Shown here: piece after piece, positions 43,500 to 53,343 of the stretch
Numbering within the stretch: the first letter of the stretch is position 1
Layout: each line of letters begins with the position of its first letter
Position numbers and translations under genes: made by a program
NCBI RefSeq assembly: GCF_028746185.1
Contig: NZ_JAQIVH010000041.1
Coordinates: forward strand, 248,001 to 312,000
Direction of reading: 5' to 3'
Origin: Paenibacillus_E qinlingensis
GTDB lineage: Bacteria > Bacillota > Bacilli > Paenibacillales > NBRC-103111
Length of the DNA stretch: 64,000 nt
The notes under the pieces: generated by a model
The model's database searches: none
Told to the model about the DNA's origin: nothing
What the model saw: the letters and a program-made list of their open reading frames with translations, nothing else

Positions 43500-44882
43500 T
43501 TATTCCACATTTGCTTCTGCGCTTTCCTCAAGTGCAGCTTGAGTTTTGGATTGCAGGCTGTCTAGCGCTTCGTGAATAGAAACTTTACCTTCTGAAGATG
43601 CCTGCAGCTCCCTGTCTGCTAATACATTAAACTGCTCAATGAAATCTTCAGGTAACTTATCGAAATCCTTATAAGTATCGTTCTCAGCTAACGATGGTTT
43701 CAATTCATAGAAGGCTTCCATGTGATGGCCTTGGTCATCTTTAATGAATTCTTTACGAATTGGCAAACCACCTCCTCTTTTGGCCTTCGCCAATACTCTT
43801 ACATAGTCCTTACTATGGATATAGTTGATAAATGTCTTGGCTGCCTCTACATTTGAAGATTTGGAGTTTATAGCCAATATTGGATAAAACGCTGTAACAC
43901 CATAATCTGGTTCCTGCGGATTAACAGGCATGGTTACCATATCCCAATGACTAACAGCTTTATCAGGAGCTGTCCTCTGAGCTTGCTTTATCGTTTCCAT
44001 AAGAGTTGAACCATCTATGGTCATAGCTACTTTTCCAGCTATGAAAGGATCCCTCAGAAGGAATTCCTCCATAGTTACGGGGCCGTTCGTCGTAGGAGGA
44101 TCTTCATGGTAAATAGCATTTGATTTGAATGCTTTCAAAGCCGTCTCATATACTTCGTTCCATGATTCAGTGTTGATTGTGATTTGTTTCGTCAAGGAAT
44201 TAACGTAACTGAGCCCCCTTGTGCGGCCGATGGTATCGCCCAGTTGAAAGAGGTTTTCTTGCCCCTCCCCCATTTTCAGACCATACATCCGCTTGTCTTT
44301 CTCGTCAGTTGGGAAACGTGAGGCCAACAAGATCAATTCATCCCAACTCATCTTGTTCTTAGGATACGAAATACCGTACTTATCGAACAAATCTTTGTTG
44401 TAGTAGACCGCGGTGCTGTAAAATTCTGTAGGCAAACCATTCAATTTTCCACCACCCTTTTCCCTTAAGTAATCCATAACACCAGGGATGAGCTGATCCT
44501 CGTCGAACTTATCTTTCTTTGTAAGCAACTCGAGGTCCATCAATCGACCTTCAGCAGACATCTTGGCGTATTGTGTGGAATCAAGCAAGAGTATGTCCGG
44601 GTTATTCCTATTGACGAAAGTACTTATTAACTCTTGATAAGTTTGCCCTTGTTCCGCTTTCAGATTTCCAGCAGAAACGACTTCTAACTCAATGTCGGGA
44701 TATAGAGCAGAAAACAACATGCCATATTGTTGGTAGAAACCCTCCTCGCTTTCGTGCATTATGCGAAGCTTCACGTGTTCATTCATTTTCTCGTTACTGC
44801 TACTTCCCAGGCTGCATCCTGTTACAAGACTTATAGTCAACGGAAACGTAAGGGCAAAATGCATAATCTTGTTTACTTTCAT
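43500..44882 (-). CDS. Orphan ABC sugar-binding lipoprotein
   Basis: A 460-aa extracellular solute-binding protein (family 1, MalE/MsmE-like). The lipobox SLVTGC is near residue 22. The typical core includes NPDILLLDSTQYAKM, YYNKDLFDKYGISYPKNKMSWDELILLA, FIAGKVAMTIDGSTLM and AAKTFINYIHS. No permease, ATPase or hydrolase gene adjoins it, so it either serves a remote transporter or acts as a sensor accessory. The ATG at 44882 is chosen: GGAGAGAG lies just upstream. The in-frame extension to 44969 is the conserved palindrome, whose chance translation (MSLFIGI) matches that of the 34735 gene. Confidence 0.88.
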   Translation of the reverse strand: MKVNKIMHFALTFPLTISLVTGCSLGSSSNEKMNEHVKLRIMHESEEGFYQQYGMLFSALYPDIELEVVSAGNLKAEQGQTYQELISTFVNRNNPDILLLDSTQYAKMSAEGRLMDLELLTKKDKFDEDQLIPGVMDYLREKGGGKLNGLPTEFYSTAVYYNKDLFDKYGISYPKNKMSWDELILLASRFPTDEKDKRMYGLKMGEGQENLFQLGDTIGRTRGLSYVNSLTKQITINTESWNEVYETALKAFKSNAIYHEDPPTTNGPVTMEEFLLRDPFIAGKVAMTIDGSTLMETIKQAQRTAPDKAVSHWDMVTMPVNPQEPDYGVTAFYPILAINSKSSNVEAAKTFINYIHSKDYVRVLAKAKRGGGLPIRKEFIKDDQGHHMEAFYELKPSLAENDTYKDFDKLPEDFIEQFNVLADRELQASSEGKVSIHEALDSLQSKTQAALEESAEANVE

Positions 44883-44943
44883 ATTCTCACTCTCTCCATT
44901 AATAATTATTGTTTGACTGTAGGCAATGAATTTTCCCATTATT

Positions 44944-44998
44944 GCTATTATACCTATGAACAGTGACATTAATTGTCACCTTTCAATTGTTATACTTA
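44944..44998. promoter_or_regulatory. 55-bp palindrome, site 2
   Basis: The centre is GTGACA-N5-TGTCAC (44963-44979), with outer TATACC and TTATACTT arms. It matches site 1 position for position through TATACC, ATGAA, AGTGACA, TGTCACC, TTC and TATACTTAA without gaps. On the minus strand the proximal arm is a perfect TATAAT -10 for the sugar-binding protein. Confidence 0.7.
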
Positions 44999-45007
44999 AT
45001 TATTTTT

Positions 45008-45041
45008 AAAAAAAGACCTTGCGATGGTTAGTCGCAAGGTC
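45008..45041 (-). terminator. Terminator of the LysR gene
   Basis: GACCTTGCGA and TCGCAAGGTC pair and are followed on the minus strand by TTTTTTT. Confidence 0.85.
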
Positions 45042-45081
45042 AAAATAACTATCTCGAAGAAGAATCAGTTGGCAACCTCCG

Positions 45082-45978
45082 TTAAATCGAGATGCCATCC
45101 TCATTCCACATCCTATCTACTATTGAACCTATTTCAAATAGCACAGGATCACTTTTTTTATCCTTTAGAAAACCAAAATGCAGGTCAATATAGAGATCGA
45201 TACCTTCCCATATCTGTAGCATATTTTCATTAGCAAACTGAATGGCTATTGGCTCGGCTAACAATGAACAACCAATTTCTCCTTGAACCAATTTCCCAAT
45301 CAAAGCTTCGTCATCGACATACATGATTTTTTGGGGAACTATATCCTGTTGCAGGAAGTAATCGATAGATTGTTTATAGAAGGGACAACCTTGTGTTGTC
45401 CAAATCCACGGTTTCGCTGCGAAATACTCCAGGTTGAGCACCTTCTTTGGTGATACATCCCAGCTCTTGGGATAGACCACCACCATTTTGAAGGAATAGA
45501 GTTTGATGGAGTGAACGGCTGTGTGCGCAACGTTTCCATAGTAAAAACCCGCGTTTATCTTTGAATTAGTCAAATCCTGGGTGAAATCTTCACTTTTAAC
45601 ATCAATAAAATGCAATTCCACCTGCGGCAAGCATCCCGAAATAGACTCGATCAATTTCTCAATTCGAAGGAGCTGCCCGTCTGTATTTAGCCCGATTCGA
45701 ATAGTCTCCATTGAATCTACCTTCAAATCACTCGCTTTAAGATAGAAATTCTCAAGAGTGCCGAGAATTTTCTGTGCTTCCAACAACAACTTTGAGCCCT
45801 TTTCTGTAATAGTCATTCCTTTGGATGTTCGAAAAAAGAGAGAAAAACCCACTTCTTTCTCCAAGGCCTTAATATGTGCACTTGCAGCCGGCTGACTTGT
45901 GTTTAGATGCGCTGCCGCTTCGGTCAAGTTGCCAGTTCGGGCAATTTCAATAAAGGTTTTCAATTGGTAGAGCTCCAA
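45082..45978 (-). CDS. LysR-family transcriptional regulator
   Basis: A 298-aa LTTR. The N-terminal HTH (residues 1-60: LKTFIEIARTGNLTEAAAHL, then TSQPAASAHIKALEKEVGFSLFFR) is followed by a periplasmic-binding-like effector domain. It is divergent from the LysE-type exporter at 46115, and the 136-bp gap contains a T-N11-A inverted repeat. This is the classic LysR/LysE (ArgP/RhtB) arrangement, in which the regulator senses the exported amino acid or analogue and activates the exporter. The ligand is unknown. Confidence 0.92.
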   Translation of the reverse strand: MELYQLKTFIEIARTGNLTEAAAHLNTSQPAASAHIKALEKEVGFSLFFRTSKGMTITEKGSKLLLEAQKILGTLENFYLKASDLKVDSMETIRIGLNTDGQLLRIEKLIESISGCLPQVELHFIDVKSEDFTQDLTNSKINAGFYYGNVAHTAVHSIKLYSFKMVVVYPKSWDVSPKKVLNLEYFAAKPWIWTTQGCPFYKQSIDYFLQQDIVPQKIMYVDDEALIGKLVQGEIGCSLLAEPIAIQFANENMLQIWEGIDLYIDLHFGFLKDKKSDPVLFEIGSIVDRMWNEDGISI

Positions 45979-46032
45979 CTATCCGACACCCCCTAAGAAG
46001 TATATGTACGAAGCATTCCGTTTTCGCAATGG

Positions 46033-46057
46033 GTCCAATCAGAACTTCAAATTGGAC
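46033..46057. promoter_or_regulatory. LysR-type operator (T-N11-A)
   Basis: GTCCAAT (46033-46039) and ATTGGAC (46051-46057) are perfect 7-bp inverted arms with exactly 11 bp between them. The site is 58-82 bp upstream of the exporter ATG and 55-79 bp upstream of the regulator ATG. The spacing is the LTTR consensus. Confidence 0.8.
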
Positions 46058-46114
46058 GGTTTTAATTTAGATGGGATATAGTAATCTCAGAAAAACTATT
46101 AGGAGTGTACAAGC

Positions 46115-46705
46115 ATGTCTATTTTCTTAGCAATGTGTTTCTTTTCATTATCCATGTCAATTTCTCCTGGCCCAGTTAACATAACAATTCTTTCTTCTGG
46201 AGTCAATTATGGATTTAAGCGCTCATTACCTTTTGTATCTGGTTCAACTGTCGGGTTTACAATCTTGTTAACTGCTGTTGGGTTAGGGATATTCAATCTC
46301 GTAGCGCAAGTCCCTGTATTCTATATATTTCTAAAGTATATTGGGACAGGATATATGAGTTATATTGGGTACAAAATTATGGTTTCACGTACAGAAATCG
46401 AGTTAAAAGAAGAACAACTGCCGCGTTTTCATCAAGGTGTTCTTATGCAGTGGCTCAATCCCAAAGCTTGGATTGCTTGTCTTACCGGCGTTTCAGTGTT
46501 CGGTTTGAATACTTCCTATTCGATGCTTCTTGCCTTTGTTAGTATTTATTTTGTCATTTGTTATCTTTCACTCAGTACATGGGCTCTTATAGGATCAAAA
46601 CTACAGTTTCTAATAAAAGTGAAGAATGGGATGAAGGTATTTAATTGGGTCATGGGCGGATCATTAATTCTTGTAGCAATTTTCCTTTTATTTTCGGACT
46701 ATTAG
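46115..46705 (+). CDS. LysE/RhtB-family amino-acid exporter
   Basis: A 196-aa membrane protein with about six TM helices. The family signature is SISPGPVNITILSSGVNYGFK at the N-terminus, followed by FLKYIGTGYMSYIGYKI and WLNPKAWIACLTGV. It exports amino acids or related small molecules by proton exchange. TTAGGAG precedes the ATG. It is divergent from the LysR regulator. Confidence 0.93.
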   Translation: MSIFLAMCFFSLSMSISPGPVNITILSSGVNYGFKRSLPFVSGSTVGFTILLTAVGLGIFNLVAQVPVFYIFLKYIGTGYMSYIGYKIMVSRTEIELKEEQLPRFHQGVLMQWLNPKAWIACLTGVSVFGLNTSYSMLLAFVSIYFVICYLSLSTWALIGSKLQFLIKVKNGMKVFNWVMGGSLILVAIFLLFSDY

Positions 46706-46820
46706 AATTCTTATAAAATTGGTTTTCTCTTGGGATTCCTGTTTTTTCAAATAATCTCTACCGCGGTTAGAATAATAACGAACCTCCGGAGAAGGGAATA
46801 CCCTTCCATGGTCACTAAAA

Positions 46821-46868
46821 AAATGCACCTCCAATTGTTAAATTTGACTAACAATTGGGGGTGCATTT
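46821..46868. terminator. Bidirectional terminator between exporter and GH9 genes
   Basis: AAATGCACCTCCAATTGTTA and its near-complement pair over about 20 bp around a 7-nt loop, with one C/G mismatch position. A/T tracts lie on both sides. It separates two convergent genes. Confidence 0.85.
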
Positions 46869-46979
46869 CACAATAATAGTGGCTTCTTTTTGGACTTGTA
46901 TTGTCGATTTGCCCAACTATATCAAGTCTCTAATGGCTGATCTCAGGTGCGAAAGTTGAGTTAAGCAACTTATTCTTTC

Positions 46980-49900
46980 TTACGGCCACATAACGTTATC
47001 AAAGGTTACTTCGGCAAATTTACTGTCTGTACCTGAAGATACAGCCAATCCTGCTGTAAATGGCCCCGTAAATGTGATGTTACGTGAACTTCTCAATGTC
47101 CATATGGTTCCTTCTGCAGACGTGTACGTTTTAATCGTATTCCCTATCTTTTCAACCTTTAACCATATTGGCAACGTTTCTACAGTTGTACCGTCATAAT
47201 TTTTGCCTGCCCATCCATTGGTATATTCACGGTATATGCTCTTAACCTTAATGGCGCCATCGATGAAGATACCATGATGGGCACTGTTTGCTGCTGAGCT
47301 TTGGCGCAGCATAATACCTATTTTTGTGTTCGAGTTTGCGGAAGCACCTATCATAGTCATTCCCGCAATTTTGGCAACAATTGTAGCATCCCCGGTTAAA
47401 TTGTCCCGGTACACATATCGTAAATTGTCACTCTGTCCCCAGATGTTGGTGCCGGAACCTTTGACCGTTACAGTTGATCCCGCTTGCGAAGTTGTGCCTG
47501 TGTAAGTAGTACCTATATCCGCACTATTAAAGCTGTGCACCGTAACATTACTTAAGGTTGCTTCCGCGAATTTACTGTCAGTACCTGAGGATACGGCTAA
47601 TCCTACTGTAAATCGTCCAGTAAATGATAAGATACGTGAACTCCTCTCTGTCCATAGGACTCCATCTGTAGACGAGTATGTTTTAACCGTATTTCCTATC
47701 TTTTCAATCTTCAACCATATTGGCAATGTTTCTAGGGCTGTTCCGTCGTAATTCTTACCTGCCCATCCATTGACAGAATCCCGGTATATGCTTTTAATCT
47801 TTTTGGTACCGTCGATGAATATGCCTTGATGAACACTGTTTGCATCCGTATTTTGGCGTATCATGACGCCAATCTTTGTATTCGAGTTTGCATTGGTGCC
47901 TAATACTGACATTCCATTAATTTTGGCAATGATCGTAGCGTCTCCGGTTAAATTATCCTGATGTACATATCGGAAATTATCACTCTGACCCCAGATATTG
48001 GCACCGGATCCTTTGACCGTTAATAGGCCCCCCAGTTGCGAAGTAGTCCCTGTGTAAGTAGTGCCTATATCCACACTCGTATACTTCTGCTGTGGTATGG
48101 CCGGAACATAGGTTGCCGTTACCGTTTTATTGGCATTCATGACGAGGGTTGCCGGGTTGGCTGCACCGCTTAAGTCACCGCTCCATCCACTAAATACATA
48201 GCCTGCACTCGGTACTGCAGTCAATGTGACCAGAGTTCCTACGTTATAGGAACCACTTGCAGGATCTAGGGTTATTGTCCCATGTTCTGTCTGGGTTGTC
48301 AGTGTAAATTGGGTGGTTGATTCCACAAAGTTTGCCGTAATTGTTTTATTGGAATCCATGGTGATTGTTGCTGGATTCGTAGTACCATTCAGGTCACCGC
48401 TCCAACCATTGAACGTGTAGCCCGCACTAGCCGTAGCTGTCACAGTCACCAATGTGCCTGGTGCATGCGTAATACCCGAAGGATTAGTGGATATGGTTCC
48501 ATGGACAGCGTTTGCTAATAGCGCATAGTCAGTTGACGGCTCTGCTTGCCAGTTAATGTCACTGAATTTAGCAGTCACGAATTTACCGTCCTGTCCTGCT
48601 GTAACGGCTAACCCTACTGTGAAGGGATTCGTAAATGTGGCAATCGTTTGTGAACCTCTCTGTACCCAAATCTGCCCATCAACAGAGGAGTAAGTCGTTA
48701 ATTTCGTCCCCTGTTTCTCCACTTTAAGCCAGATAGGAAGGGTGACGGCCTCAGTCCCCGTATATTCAGCAATGGTCCATTTATTACCATTTCTAAATTG
48801 ACTTCTAATTTTTTTATCATGGGTAATAAATATCCCTTGGTAGTTGCTTTGTACCGATGTTCCTTGACGTACCATGATTCCTGCTCTTGCATTCCCGGAT
48901 ATCGCGTTAAATTCCGTAACCTTGGCAATAATCGCAGTATCACCGGTTTGATTATCCTCGTATACGTACCTGAAGCTATCGTTTTCACCCCAAAGTATAA
49001 GTCCTGATGCATTAATCGTTGTACCGTTTCCATCCTCGATTGTATTCCCTACATAAGTCGTTGTAATATCTGTACTTTCGTAGGACACAAATTTGGCCGA
49101 TATCGTCTTATGTCCATCCATTTTTAAGTAAACGGGGTTCTCTGATCCAACCAAATCTCCTTCCCAATAAACAAAGCTGTTCCCGCTGTCCGGTATGGCT
49201 GTGACCTTGACTATCGTATTCGGAGCATATGCGCCACCAGGCGGATCAAACACAAGAGTTCCTCCGCTGATTGTCGGCACTGTTAGGATACAGATGGCTG
49301 GCATTAGGCTAAAGTTGGCTGTTACTGTCTTATTTCCATTCATAGTTATATATGCAGGATTGGCTTTGCCTGATAGACCATCTGACCAACCTGCAAAAGC
49401 ATACCCCTCATCCGGCGTTGCAGTTAGTTTAACCTGCGAGTTTGCTACGTAAAGTCCGGACTCTGGCGCCGCCGTTCCCCCTGGACCGGAATTTATAGTA
49501 AGGTTCTGCATACTCGGCCAAATTACCTGGCTGAATTGTGCTGTTGCTGACTTACCTGCTCGAACTGCGGAAGTAAATAACCCAACGGTCAGCTCCACAT
49601 TAGGATCGTTCCATCCCCAGAACGTGCTTGTGTTGTAGATGTTCCAGTTAACGCCATCACTTGACCAAGATAGAATAATATCTCTGTTGATGTTTCTTGT
49701 TATTTGCAGCCAAACCGGCAAGGTAGTATCGACTGGTGCTAGAGGATACGTATCGAAGTATGCGCCGCCCTTTCGGATCTGCACAACGAGCTTGCCGTTC
49801 TTAACCATAATAGCGGCGTAAGTGGAGTCATCCGCCAAATTGGTCCTTATTTGTATGCCAGCCACTGCCTCAGTAGGATTGTCGGTAGTCAAAGCATCGA

Positions 49901-52900
49901 GCTTTGCAGAAAAAACTGCATCTCCTTTCAGTCCCGCACGAAGTAGATACCTAAAGCTGTCAGGCGCAACCCCAAATTTATTTCCACTGCTGGTTAGTGT
50001 ATATACCCCGTTGTTTACCTGCGTCGCACCTGACGTCCCTGTCGGCGTTACATCCACGCTGATCAGTCCGCTAGTAGGTTTGAAATTGGCTGTTAGCGTT
50101 TTGCTTCCATCAACCGAGAACTTCATCGGGTTCGAACTGCTTAAGAGATCACCACTCCAGCCGGTAAACAGAAATCCTGGTTTAGCCGTTGCAGTCAATG
50201 TTACGAGGGCTCCTTCTTCATAAAGACCACCCGATACATTTGCGGGGCTGTCTATCGCTGTAGCGACATTTCCGCCTTCGGTCGCATTAATAGCAAGTGG
50301 ATAGGTCGGTACCGCCGTGAAGTTGGCAGTAATCTGTTGGTTCCCATCCATATTGACAATTGCGGGATTTGTAAGTCCAGTAAAATCACCGCTCCAGCCG
50401 CTGAATTTATACCCGAAATTCTTAACGGCTGTAAGAATAACGTCTTCGCCCTCCATATAAAGCGCTTTCATTGGGTTAATCTTTACAATCCCATTTTGTG
50501 AAGTGATCGAAAGCGAATACTGAGAAAGCGGCACAAACTGGGCAGTTATGTTTTTATTGGCGTTCATTGTAACTTGTATAGACGCTTCTGTACCCGTTAC
50601 ATCACCACTCCAGCCTACGAATTTATAACCATAATCAGCTTCCACTGTAAGGGTAACCATATCACCATCACTATAGTTTCCGTCCGGGTTATCCTGTGTA
50701 ACTTTGCCATTCTCCGCATTGACAGTGATTGCATACACAGCTGCCGTAACGTAATTAGCCGTTACATTTTTATACGTATCCATTGTAACGGTTACTGGGC
50801 TCTGTGTGCCTGAGACGTCCCCGCTCCAATGGTCGAACTTATATCCAGGCTTCCCTTTGGCAGTAAGCGTAAGCTGCATGCCCTGACTGTAGGATCCTCC
50901 CACAGGGAACACATCTCCCTCTACAGAATTAACCGTCAGGTCATAAGTATTCACGGGAATTAACGGCAGCATGCTTACAGCGTTTGCCGACAAAATGTTT
51001 ACTGAATATTCATTTTGAGTGTTCCATGAGTCCGTATACCGGTACATGACAGCATGTTCATTGTAACTTGGAAATACCTTTGTTTTCGCTATCGTATTTC
51101 CTGCATCATTAAACCATGAAGGATACGGGGCGCTCTGAATATCCGAACCCGGGAATCCCGGCGGAGGTTCAATCCAGCCGCCATTTCCTTGCGCATGCTG
51201 AACCCATTGGTATTGGTTGATCTCATTGACAAACCACCTTGGTGATCTCTGCGGGTCTCCAAGTCCCGTAATAAACGATCTGCTTACTGCATTGCTCCCC
51301 AATGTATAGTCCCATGTCTTTTGTATACGTTCCAAGTATAACGGGTTTTGTGTAACTCCATAACCAACAACTACTGGCATCAGGTTTGCACTTGTAAATC
51401 TCCACCCAATCAAATTCGGGAATCCTTCATCTTGTGCAGAAGCTCCGAACGGTGTCTGATGGTTCATTTCTGATTCTGCATAATTGATGATACCTCCATA
51501 GGCCCACTGTCTGAGTGTTTGAGAAATATACGGGTTCTCATACATGGAAACAAATGTTCCTAACCATACGCGATCCAACACCCAATTCCAATGCTTGATT
51601 GAATTGTAATTGATTAAGTTTGTCGCCATCTCGCTGTTTATCCAGGGCATGAATTCTTCTACATCTCCCGTAGCTACCATCAATGCACTGGCAGCCAGCA
51701 GCATTTCGTTAGACCATGAATGCGGAGTTCCTTCCTTGCTTACATCGTAATAGGTTCCTTCTTTCAGATAATCTGGATCTTGGTAATGAAGCTTGAATCC
51801 GTTATAGGCTCTTAGAGCAGCCTTTAGGTATTGCTTACTTTTTTCAGGATAGTACTCCTGCATGAGCGGCGTATTGTAGGCTTGAGCCATTACACCCGCA
51901 GCAAACAAGGTCTCTGCCTTATTCGGCCCCTGGGTCCTGTTGTAAAACATTCTGTTTAGTGCTCCGACCAAAGGCACGTTGGTTTCATACGTACCGGTTG
52001 TAGGGTCATTGGACTGCGGCCTTAGGTAATTCGTAAGAGCCCCGTCTGTAGATGTATTCATAATAGCTTTGTTCAACCAGTCGAGCTCGTATACAAGCTC
52101 ATCCAGATAATCGGGTTTTCCGTTTCCCGACTCGGGAATTTCAAGTGATTCCCCTTGAGCCTTAATCTGGCTTGAGAAGTATTTGGCGCCCATCAGCATA
52201 TCGATGCCGACATAAGCTGAATTATAGGGATACTTGCCCCGATCCCCTGCATCCATGTGTCCTCCGACAAGATCAACACGCGCAGCCTGAAGATTATTGC
52301 CATTATCCATGTATAACGCCTGGTCTATCCCGTCATCCAAATGCGCAGGCGGTCGGTTCCAATGGGTATAGGCAGGGTTATCAAGTCCGTGATTTCCGTC
52401 GCGCTGTGCAAACAAGGCACGTGTTATGGTATAACCTATATCTTCCTTATAAATCGAGCTACTAATATCAAATGGATAGGATATTCCAATACCCGGTATA
52501 TACAGGTGGTACCTTCCTTCTGCCTTCAATTGGCTGAAGTCCATGGCATATATATCACTTTTTGTCCATCTGTCATTAGCGAGATGAAGAATGATATCGC
52601 CTGTATACACGCTTTTTCCTGTATTCTCATCTATCACATAAAACTTCTTGTAGTCGCTGAAATCTATACTCCCTTGCCCGGTCCAGAGGGACAGGTAAGA
52701 TATCTTTGACCCTTCCGACAGGTATCCGACCTGGTTGGAGTGTATAACCAGATTGGGTTTGGTATCGTCAAACTTGAATGTAAGAGGTCCTGCATTGGCA
52801 ACCGCTGAATTTATGGATATGGTGTAGGTTTTACCTTCTTTGAATTTGACAGTAGAAGGTATTTTGAGATATGATCTATAAAACACTTGAATTTTTCCAA

Positions 52901-53237
52901 TATTTCCCGTTAATGTCGGGCTATAGGGAGCCTGCTCGGGGAAATACCTATAATTGACCAATATAGGTGTTACCCCACCGGAAAAATTTGGATCATCATT
53001 GCTGGTGATTGTGTAATAATCTGTATTCGTTACATGAGCATCAGAGTAAGGATTGTCAACGAGGCATATTTCCATCCATTGCGAATTGATAACGCTTGCA
53101 TAAGATACCTTGGGTTCGGGCGCTATGGGCGCACGCTCCTTCAACGCAAACGCTGTACTGCCTGAAGTACTAAAAAGTATACATGCAATCGTGATTATCA
53201 AAAATGTCAGTATCCTTCGCGTGTTAGTTTTCACCAT
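46980..53237 (-). CDS. Giant secreted GH9 endoglucanase with repeat-rich tail
   Basis: A 2085-aa exported cellulase-like protein. After a signal peptide and an N-terminal beta domain comes the cellulase Ig-like module (VIHSNQVGYL) and the GH9 (alpha/alpha)6 catalytic domain. Catalytic Asp residues are expected in GGHMDAGDRGKY (near 327) and the acid Glu in NEYSVNI (near 740). The remaining ~1330 residues alternate eight InlB-type B repeats (pattern GYxFxGWSGDxxGxxNPxxxxMxxNKxxTANF) with four concanavalin-like DUF1349-type domains (pattern LPIWLKVEKxGN). No classic CBM or dockerin is evident, so the tail probably provides spacing, wall contact or glycan binding. AGGAGG lies 9 nt before the ATG at 53237. 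It is last in the second locus, after GH78. Confidence 0.9.
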   Translation of the reverse strand: MVKTNTRRILTFLIITIACILFSTSGSTAFALKERAPIAPEPKVSYASVINSQWMEICLVDNPYSDAHVTNTDYYTITSNDDPNFSGGVTPILVNYRYFPEQAPYSPTLTGNIGKIQVFYRSYLKIPSTVKFKEGKTYTISINSAVANAGPLTFKFDDTKPNLVIHSNQVGYLSEGSKISYLSLWTGQGSIDFSDYKKFYVIDENTGKSVYTGDIILHLANDRWTKSDIYAMDFSQLKAEGRYHLYIPGIGISYPFDISSSIYKEDIGYTITRALFAQRDGNHGLDNPAYTHWNRPPAHLDDGIDQALYMDNGNNLQAARVDLVGGHMDAGDRGKYPYNSAYVGIDMLMGAKYFSSQIKAQGESLEIPESGNGKPDYLDELVYELDWLNKAIMNTSTDGALTNYLRPQSNDPTTGTYETNVPLVGALNRMFYNRTQGPNKAETLFAAGVMAQAYNTPLMQEYYPEKSKQYLKAALRAYNGFKLHYQDPDYLKEGTYYDVSKEGTPHSWSNEMLLAASALMVATGDVEEFMPWINSEMATNLINYNSIKHWNWVLDRVWLGTFVSMYENPYISQTLRQWAYGGIINYAESEMNHQTPFGASAQDEGFPNLIGWRFTSANLMPVVVGYGVTQNPLYLERIQKTWDYTLGSNAVSRSFITGLGDPQRSPRWFVNEINQYQWVQHAQGNGGWIEPPPGFPGSDIQSAPYPSWFNDAGNTIAKTKVFPSYNEHAVMYRYTDSWNTQNEYSVNILSANAVSMLPLIPVNTYDLTVNSVEGDVFPVGGSYSQGMQLTLTAKGKPGYKFDHWSGDVSGTQSPVTVTMDTYKNVTANYVTAAVYAITVNAENGKVTQDNPDGNYSDGDMVTLTVEADYGYKFVGWSGDVTGTEASIQVTMNANKNITAQFVPLSQYSLSITSQNGIVKINPMKALYMEGEDVILTAVKNFGYKFSGWSGDFTGLTNPAIVNMDGNQQITANFTAVPTYPLAINATEGGNVATAIDSPANVSGGLYEEGALVTLTATAKPGFLFTGWSGDLLSSSNPMKFSVDGSKTLTANFKPTSGLISVDVTPTGTSGATQVNNGVYTLTSSGNKFGVAPDSFRYLLRAGLKGDAVFSAKLDALTTDNPTEAVAGIQIRTNLADDSTYAAIMVKNGKLVVQIRKGGAYFDTYPLAPVDTTLPVWLQITRNINRDIILSWSSDGVNWNIYNTSTFWGWNDPNVELTVGLFTSAVRAGKSATAQFSQVIWPSMQNLTINSGPGGTAAPESGLYVANSQVKLTATPDEGYAFAGWSDGLSGKANPAYITMNGNKTVTANFSLMPAICILTVPTISGGTLVFDPPGGAYAPNTIVKVTAIPDSGNSFVYWEGDLVGSENPVYLKMDGHKTISAKFVSYESTDITTTYVGNTIEDGNGTTINASGLILWGENDSFRYVYEDNQTGDTAIIAKVTEFNAISGNARAGIMVRQGTSVQSNYQGIFITHDKKIRSQFRNGNKWTIAEYTGTEAVTLPIWLKVEKQGTKLTTYSSVDGQIWVQRGSQTIATFTNPFTVGLAVTAGQDGKFVTAKFSDINWQAEPSTDYALLANAVHGTISTNPSGITHAPGTLVTVTATASAGYTFNGWSGDLNGTTNPATITMDSNKTITANFVESTTQFTLTTQTEHGTITLDPASGSYNVGTLVTLTAVPSAGYVFSGWSGDLSGAANPATLVMNANKTVTATYVPAIPQQKYTSVDIGTTYTGTTSQLGGLLTVKGSGANIWGQSDNFRYVHQDNLTGDATIIAKINGMSVLGTNANSNTKIGVMIRQNTDANSVHQGIFIDGTKKIKSIYRDSVNGWAGKNYDGTALETLPIWLKIEKIGNTVKTYSSTDGVLWTERSSRILSFTGRFTVGLAVSSGTDSKFAEATLSNVTVHSFNSADIGTTYTGTTSQAGSTVTVKGSGTNIWGQSDNLRYVYRDNLTGDATIVAKIAGMTMIGASANSNTKIGIMLRQSSAANSAHHGIFIDGAIKVKSIYREYTNGWAGKNYDGTTVETLPIWLKVEKIGNTIKTYTSAEGTIWTLRSSRNITFTGPFTAGLAVSSGTDSKFAEVTFDNVMWP

Positions 53238-53343
53238 CTCGAATTTCCTCCTAAATAATATTATCATGACGTTCGCCGATGAATTGAACTACCCCAGAGT
53301 TTACTATTACATGACTAACCACCCCCTTTTCAACACGCTCTAT

